A DNA stretch of 64,000 nt, from the NCBI RefSeq assembly GCF_051014445.1, contig NC_135140.1:16237501-16301500 (forward strand), read 5' to 3'. This DNA is from Colletes latitarsis. Its lineage: Eukaryota > Arthropoda > Insecta > Hymenoptera > Colletidae. The notes beneath the pieces were generated by a model that saw only the letters and a list, made by a program, of their open reading frames with translations, had not been told where the DNA came from and searched no databases. Shown here one piece after another: positions 60,801-64,000 of the stretch (position 1 is its first letter; each line of letters starts with the position of its first letter). Position numbers and translations under genes: made by a program.

Positions 60801-63800
60801 TAACGATGCTAATGCAGTTGCGTTTAGTTACAATCTTTATTAGTAGTTTTGTGTATGTTTAATCGAATGTAATATTTTATTTGAAAGGAAAGATTAATTT
60901 CAAGGGTTTCGTTTACCCAATATTAAATATTCTCAAGTGCATTAATTACTCTTGTATTTGTAATTGTATTAACGTTCGAGTACGTTCTAGTGTTCGTGCT
61001 CCTCAACAAATACTTAAAATCTAATTAATGCAATTAAAATCTTTTCTGTTTTTTAATTGTAATTTCTTGAAATCCTGAAAAATATAACATCATAATTATT
61101 TAACTTTCTTCCTTGTAGAATCATTACACAAACTATGTTCATCGATGGCAACTTCTATTTGCTGTTCTAATTAATAGATTTTATCAATAATTAATAAACT
61201 TTGAGGGTCGACTGGAAGTACACAAAGCATTTGAAAGTAATCCTGGTTTAATCTAGTTTAGCTCGAGTAATCTTGCTCCAAAATCCTCTCTCTGACGCCA
61301 TACTCCAGCAACCTTCGACTAGTATCCTCGAATAATGCGTTTGCCCCACAATTCAAATGCATTCAAAGTTATTATTCTCGGTGCAACGTAGCGCGTAGTT
61401 CTTCGCGTTCATTATTCCAGCATTACTTTGGTATTGGAGAAAACCGGGAGAAAGTGGTAAATAAGTAACAACAATACCTGTTCCGACGATCCGCGATGTC
61501 TTTAATTATGCATGCAGTAAGGGATGAAGTTTTCTGCGGGCCGATCTCGTTAATTCTAGCCTTATGTGCAAATTTTCTCCATTTCGTCTCGTTATATCTA
61601 CGTTAGTTACAATTCTTTTTAAATTGTACAGTCAGTTTTCGAAATATTGCCAAAAACTAATAGCCATAAAAATATCAGTTGAACTAATACTAAAATTTCA
61701 TTAACAGTAGTCTTGGATAATTTTTAAAATCCCATTAAAAAGAATAATTAAATTATTATTTTAATTTTTGGATAACGGTGTCTTCAAAGTGTCGGACAAA
61801 AGTTATTTTAAAATAAGAAATTAGAGAATTTCTCATACATGCGGGTAGAAATTGTTTCATGTATCCGGGTACTGATCCAGATAGTACTGCATTTCGTCGA
61901 TAGAGCGCGCTCTAGATCCATCCATGCTTCGTGTACGGGTTTACTGCGAAATAATTCTTAGTTTCGCAACGACAGCGATAGATGAAGCTTGATATTTATT
62001 CGCCGGGGCTTTGCAAATCGTTCGTTTGTAGCATCTATACGAGAACCGTTTTGAAACTTTTGCCCAGATTCAATATTTGCCTTTCACGATACTGCTAGGA
62101 GTCCTGCGGTATACTGCCTGTACAGAATGTTGCAGGTTCGCAACGATGACCTTTTGTTTCCGTAGAATGCCTTGGGTTAATTGCTTGTTGCACGCAGCTA
62201 CGTTTCGTGCCGCGCCTAATGAACCAGTATTAACCGCGATCGTGTTTTAACGACGACCGGGAAGCATCGGGGAACGTCCGTGAACCTGGGAGAAAGTGCA
62301 GGGAGAGAAGTCTGAAGTTTTGCCACGGCTTTCAGAACGAATCCGGTGCGATACTCCTTTCTCTGGCCGTGTTTGTTTTGGTTTGTTGAAAGAGAACGGA
62401 CCGCGGCAAAAAGGGGCGAAACCTAAATTGACTGAGATAAAAATGAATGAACTGCACGGAATTTCGCGAGCGCAATCTCTTTCGTAGCACGGTCGGTTTC
62501 AATTCTTTCCCCCATTTTTTTTTTTGAGATTCTCGAGTGGCGCGAATCGAAGCGAATTTTATTGTCTTTGTTTTTTTGCCCTTTCACCTATAAAAAAGGT
62601 AATCGTTAATTGTTCTTGACAGGAATTAAACAGACAAGGAAATACCACGTCAATTATTGTTTTTAGATGATCAGTTTAATTACAACCCTGACGTTTAAAA
62701 TGGAAAATGATTAACTAAAATAACTTGGTAGCCATGAGTACGTAATTATACCTCTATTTCACGTTGATTACTTTGAACTCCTCTGAGACGCGATAATTGA
62801 GGGAAAGAAGTTTGTTGAAATTATTTTGCTGGTTAGGCAAATTTATAGAATACCAAAGTACTTGAGTATTAAAAATTACCAAGTGCATTGTTTGATCCTA
62901 CAGCGTTGAGTATTTAGTTTAAAAAGTATATGAATGAAAGATGAATCACTGTCGTCTGTACACGATATCAGTAGATATTAATTCAAAGAATGCTTCCTAA
63001 GATAAGAACGTACTTTTAGTGGAAGCAATCCTAAGTGACACTGCATTACTCATCATTCTCGTCTGCTTGTGGATGTTATACGATAAGAACGCACTGCCTA
63101 CGCTTCGTTACATAACAAATTATAGCCGAAGAATTATTCTGATTGTCACTAACAAGTGGTAGTGTCAAATTATCGCCAGTTTTTATGCAAGAAACTCTGA
63201 AGTCTGAATACTTTTACAGTTTCTTGTACAGTTGGGTTGGGTAATTACATAAAAACACTCGTTTCCCAATGTGCATTCAAAATTTCACAGTGGCGGGGAT
63301 GATTTCCATTTCATATTACCGGGGAATGTCGTTTCGTACAATCGGGGAAAATTATTCCATATAAGTTAACGCGTAATTAAATCTGAAATCATTGAAAAAA
63401 GTTTGATACAAGACAATTTTAAACTTAAATGTCTCGTGCCTACCAATAACGGGTCCAAGTTAATAAAAATCCAGACAGAAGCGTTCACCGGGAAAGATAA
63501 AATAAAATTGCTCAATTACGGTCCGTCAACTGTGCCTCCATCGATGTAAATCCTTGGTTCCCTCAAGCGTTTCATAATTATTCTTTTCATTGTTCCAGGA
63601 GGACTCGGAGCCCTGCTACAAGAGATCAGAAAGATTGCTCTCGGAAGAGTGTCGCGTATCCCACGAGCCAGTAGGCGTCGGCGTGGAAGGTGTCGGCTCC
63701 TGGAGGGGCCAGCGACGCCCCCACGGCATCCAGATACCTACGCCCCTGGCCAGCGTCGCGGCGCACGAACTGGAGTCGTCCGTGGACGGCGCAGCGTTCA

Positions 63801-64000
63801 ACCCCGTCGTCGTTGCATCGGCGGTGACATCCACGAGATGTTCTACGCCGAGGAACGCGTTGAAAACGCCATCGTCCTGCTCCTCAACGTCCGCCAATGC
63901 AGTCAACTCCAGATCGAGGTTCTACCTAGGCTCTGCGATCGCTGAGACCAGCAAGGAGGATGCCATGGAGCCGGAAGTCAAGGAGGAGGACGAGCGAAGG
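45266..64000 (+). CDS. Apc: APC-like protein, N-terminal part (gene runs off the window)
   Basis: Exon 45266-45501 (coding from 45336), then 50733-50817, 51240-51363 and 63599-64000 join with phases 1, 2 and 0. They give about 259 residues, still open at the window end. The start codon follows an in-frame TGA a few codons upstream. The protein begins MTLPVSNYQELLIQVRELTH and continues ETIRLQRQLSSDL. This aligns well with the N-terminal oligomerisation coiled coil of adenomatous polyposis coli (SYDQLLKQVEALK-type). APC scaffolds beta-catenin destruction in Wnt signalling and binds microtubules. The armadillo repeats that would prove identity must lie beyond 64000. Exons 2 and 3 (KHLTDNVIRQCEKSKKNE; HAGELTSRLLSWRSRNH) and the serine/alanine-rich fourth exon are not recognised individually. 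Introns reach 12 kb, in contrast with the compact genes at 1-30 kb. Confidence 0.6.
45278..45397 (+). other. Upstream ORF overlapping the APC-like start
   Basis: An ATG at 45278, 58 bases before the main start, opens a 39-codon frame (MAVRVKTGPKG...) in a different phase. It ends in TGA at 45395-45397, inside the main coding region. Such an overlapping uORF would be expected to dampen translation of the main frame from this transcript. Confidence 0.45.
48300..48490. repeat. Degenerate GTAGGTA/TCCTAGGTAAC simple repeat
   Basis: Irregular copies of TAGGTA, GTAGGT and CCTAGGTAACAT recur every 10-25 bases. Confidence 0.6.
48680..48766 (-). mobile_element. Diverged copy of a dispersed element
   Basis: The reverse complement matches about 59714-59801: GATTTCGAGGGTA-GTCTA, CACCCCTRCAACT and AGAACGATTTGAAATTTTTT appear in the same order. 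No terminal repeats remain at this copy. Confidence 0.65.
50818..51239. other. Intron 2 of the APC-like gene
   Basis: A 422 bp intron between GTGAGT and TTTTATAG. Nothing else is seen. Confidence 0.5.
51364..55919. other. First part of intron 3 of the APC-like gene
   Basis: It is AT-rich up to about 53950, with a 167-codon frame (53429-53932) that has no family features. Then comes a GA-rich purine tract (about 54000-54150, GAGA-like) and CpG-rich DNA (54200-54700 and 55400-55900). Base composition and the GAGA tract suggest an internal promoter for the alternative exon at 55920. Confidence 0.45.
55920..56234 (+). CDS. Candidate alternative first coding exon of the APC-like gene
   Basis: An open frame from ATG 55920 to a donor AGAAAG|GTGACT at 56234 encodes 105 residues. 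It is GC-rich, with codon use unlike the surrounding AT-rich DNA. It begins MPGENREQHSRTAEGQNASK and includes KNRLKLIMENRGLTDVYEKE. It ends in a cysteine cluster (MSCTRERYCDPSCNTYRCPARK, five Cys in 22). It ends in phase 0, and the next exon of the gene (63599) starts in phase 0, so splicing would give a second N-terminus lacking the coiled coil. It could also be the first exon of a separate gene. I do not recognise the sequence. Confidence 0.5.
56307..56331 (+). repeat. G-rich run
   Basis: Three G tracts of 5, 6 and 11 bases are separated by TC and A, about 75 bp after the donor of the alternative exon. This is compatible with a G-quadruplex in DNA or nascent RNA. Confidence 0.5.
57827..57861. 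repeat. (AT)n microsatellite
   Basis: An almost pure AT dinucleotide run of about 34 bases. Confidence 0.9.
57919..57976. repeat. 58 bp palindrome with no loop
   Basis: Arms of 29 bp are complementary with one mismatch. The left arm starts AACTTCAATTAAAGTTAACT and the right arm ends AGTTAACTTTAATTGAAGTT. It lies about 60 bp from the (AT)n run. Confidence 0.85.
59586..59893. mobile_element. ~310 bp inverted-repeat element
   Basis: The left end TGGGAGATTCTAGAGGCCAA and on (AAATAAGATGAAAATCA) matches the reverse complement of the right end over about 37 bp with three changes. Similarity continues more weakly inward (GAGGCTTCGTTAA/GAGGCTTCATTAA and AAGTTATTAA). There is no transposase ORF. The interior matches the diverged copy at 48680-48766. 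A shared ACACCCTGTATATTGGA lies just outside (59920). Superfamily unknown. Confidence 0.7.
60228..60256. repeat. Perfect 10 bp hairpin
   Basis: CTTCGTCACG and CGTGACGAAG flank a 9-base loop within a locally GC-richer segment (about 60000-60580). Confidence 0.6.

Larger units (their letters stand above)
56332..63598. other. Rest of the large intron before the last visible exon
   Basis: It contains the (AT)n tract and perfect palindrome at 57.8-58.0 kb, an inverted-repeat element at 59.6-59.9 kb and a 10 bp hairpin at 60.23 kb. No exon is supported between 56234 and 63599. Confidence 0.45.

Noticed and set aside
1..64000. tRNA, rRNA, spliceosomal RNA or CRISPR features
   Set aside because: I scanned for tRNA B-box-like GGTTCGAATC, snRNA-like and regular short-spaced repeats. 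Isolated TTCGAA strings lack paired stems, and the repeats present are eukaryotic tandem arrays.

Overview
The window looks like AT-rich nuclear DNA from an insect, most plausibly a hymenopteran (bee, ant or wasp). It has short introns of 60-250 bp in a compact gene cluster and a long gene-poor flank. The strongest conserved proteins are animal housekeeping genes: an SUV3 mitochondrial RNA helicase, CDK5RAP3, a p24/TMED cargo receptor, a secreted phospholipase A2 and a THAP zinc-finger protein. The order-level placement is inference, because no marker in the window is diagnostic. I rebuilt exon structures by hand from GT/AG sites and reading-frame phase. Every internal junction in the seven complete gene models keeps the frame.

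1-9.8 kb is a compact cluster. It holds a three-exon gene (15-739, +) resembling sperm/ciliary microtubule inner proteins, then a six-exon coiled-coil gene (3660-1744, -) carrying a TA-flanked MITE in an intron. Next come the 14-exon SUV3 helicase (4196-7736, +) and a three-exon THAP gene (9757-8018, -) that converges on it. 9.8-23.3 kb has no confident protein gene but is rich in tandem structure. There is a triplicated ~470 bp unit ending in splice-donor-like sites, with a possible downstream spliced transcript. A ~20-copy GTTGCGA array, a 75 bp hairpin doublet and a 93 bp tandem repeat follow. 23.4-29.9 kb is a second cluster: phospholipase A2 (+), CDK5RAP3 (-) converging on it, and a p24 protein (-).

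30-64 kb looks like regulatory and intronic territory of one large + strand gene. Its first coding exon (45336-45501) encodes an N-terminus resembling the APC oligomerisation coiled coil. Exons at 50733-50817, 51240-51363 and 63599 to the window end join in phase. A GC-rich, phase-compatible alternative first exon lies at 55920-56234. Upstream, two paralogous exon-like islands (32.44-32.78 and 40.52-40.85 kb) are each followed about 3 kb later by a second paralogous island (35.84 and 43.51 kb). This suggests an old ~8 kb tandem duplication, perhaps of alternative promoters.

Functions are inferred from motifs I recognise. I ran no database search, and no RNA evidence was available.
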